Source: Erysipelotrichaceae bacterium
Lineage (GTDB): Bacteria > Bacillota_I > Bacilli_A > Erysipelotrichales > Erysipelotrichaceae
Assembly (NCBI GenBank): GCA_017511325.1
Contig: JAFWKS010000103.1
Location: 1 to 5,275 of the forward strand
Direction of reading: 5' to 3'
Length of the DNA stretch: 5,275 bases
A program made the position numbers and the translations under genes. Shown piece after piece: positions 4,708 through 5,275 of the stretch. The notes below the pieces were generated by a model, which saw only the letters and a program-made list of their open reading frames with translations, was not told the DNA's origin and made no database searches. Numbering within the stretch: position 1 is the first letter of the stretch; each line of letters opens with the position of its first letter.

Positions 4708-5275
4708 TTAAGCGTATGTGAGCAACGCATCTCTTAATCCTCCTACCAGGAATCCGCATCTTTGAAGGAATGAATCCCCTGTTTCGTGCCTGTCAAAGAG
4801 ATCTATTGAGCGTTTTTCTGAAATTCTCCAGGTACGAGTGCGAACGATGCGGTTTATTTTTTCGCACAGGGAAATAAACAGTGTTTCCCTGCCCTGCCCG
4901 TCAGGAAAACCCTCGCTTACCTCTGCCAGGTCGTTGAGCCAGATATCGCACTGCTTCAGTACGTTGTTAAAGACGTGAGCTTTTCTGATCAGGTTATACG
5001 TCAGATCTTTGTATCTGAACTTGTTGACGAAAACGCCCTTCTCATAGCAGCAACCAAACTCTTCCACTATTTCGCCGATCTTTTCCTTTAACTGCTTCAT
5101 CTGAGCCACAAAGGCCGCTCTGCAAGCCTTGAAGATCTCATGCCTGGCCGAGACTTTGGTTTTGCCTTTTATCTGCAAGGGCTTCGCCCCTGGCTTATCA
5201 GATGGGCAATAATGCCCCTTTTCATCGATATAAACAGTCTTTTTGACGATTTCCACATCATTGCGGTAATAGATG
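4708..5275 (-). CDS. Hypothetical protein, C-terminal part (gene runs off right edge)
   Basis: At least 189 codons are open from the window edge to the TAA at 4708-4710. The GTG at 5256 is not a convincing start because no Shine-Dalgarno sequence precedes it and the frame stays open upstream (reading ...IYYRNDVEIVKK), so the gene probably begins outside the window. The sequence starts with a short beta-like part containing GHYCPSD, followed by helical, Lys/Arg-rich segments (ARHEIFKACRAAFVAQMKQL, then KEKIGEIVEEFG) and a Trp/Arg patch (RIVRTRTWRISEKRS). It has no membrane segment or signal. I do not recognise a family. The near-palindrome copy B lies 9 nt downstream of its stop, then the tRNA-Arg gene on the same strand. 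Confidence 0.75.
   Translation of the reverse strand, partial: IYYRNDVEIVKKTVYIDEKGHYCPSDKPGAKPLQIKGKTKVSARHEIFKACRAAFVAQMKQLKEKIGEIVEEFGCCYEKGVFVNKFRYKDLTYNLIRKAHVFNNVLKQCDIWLNDLAEVSEGFPDGQGRETLFISLCEKINRIVRTRTWRISEKRSIDLFDRHETGDSFLQRCGFLVGGLRDALLTYA

Noticed and set aside
4728..4736. Partial match to the tRNA T-arm (CAGGAATC) as an attachment site
   Set aside because: The match is only about 9 bp and lies inside a coding frame on the wrong side of the tRNA.
1..5275. CRISPR array or insertion sequence
   Set aside because: No regularly spaced direct repeats and no transposase gene are present; the only dispersed repeat is the pair of palindromes.

Overview
The window looks like chromosomal DNA from a low-to-moderate GC Firmicute, probably a Clostridia member of the Lachnospiraceae type. 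The grounds are strong Shine-Dalgarno sequences (AAGGAG, AAGGGGG), GTG and ATG starts, a tRNA-Arg(CCU) with encoded CCA, U-tract terminators and small phage-like proteins that I recall from Clostridia. The family assignment is inference from general resemblance, not from a search.

Layout, left to right. Positions 1-421 hold no convincing complete gene. They contain a possible tail of a gene entering from the left (3-137), several inverted repeats, a 24-bp near-palindrome (203-226) and a strong terminator or attenuator hairpin (350-389). The hairpin sits just ahead of a complete XerC/D-like tyrosine recombinase with an intact catalytic set (422-1456, +). Converging on it from the other strand is a minus-strand group: a cold-shock protein (1996-2193), a GC-rich hairpin (1935-1962), a Cys-rich 62-aa protein (1723-1911) and a 76-aa protein (1453-1683). 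The two small proteins resemble accessory proteins of Firmicute prophages. Divergent from the cold-shock gene is a 635-aa membrane-anchored protein with a NERD nuclease-related domain (2313-4220, +), closed by a classic terminator.

The right part is entirely on the minus strand. It holds a small gene broken by one extra A in an A8 run (4233-4512), a tRNA-Arg(CCU) (4566-4640) with an extended -10 promoter, a second copy of the near-palindrome in opposite orientation (4675-4698), and the C-terminal part of an unrecognised protein running off the right edge (4708-5275).

The recombinase, phage-like small genes, nuclease-related protein and nearby tRNA give the region an accessory, mobile-element flavour, but no attachment-site duplication is visible and no complete element can be drawn. 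The observations most worth a second look are the A8 frameshift, the shared 21-bp palindromic sequence that lies downstream of gene ends in the same sense orientation at both sides of the window, the repeats and attenuator-like hairpin upstream of the recombinase, and the NERD protein with its long uncharacterised N-terminal half.
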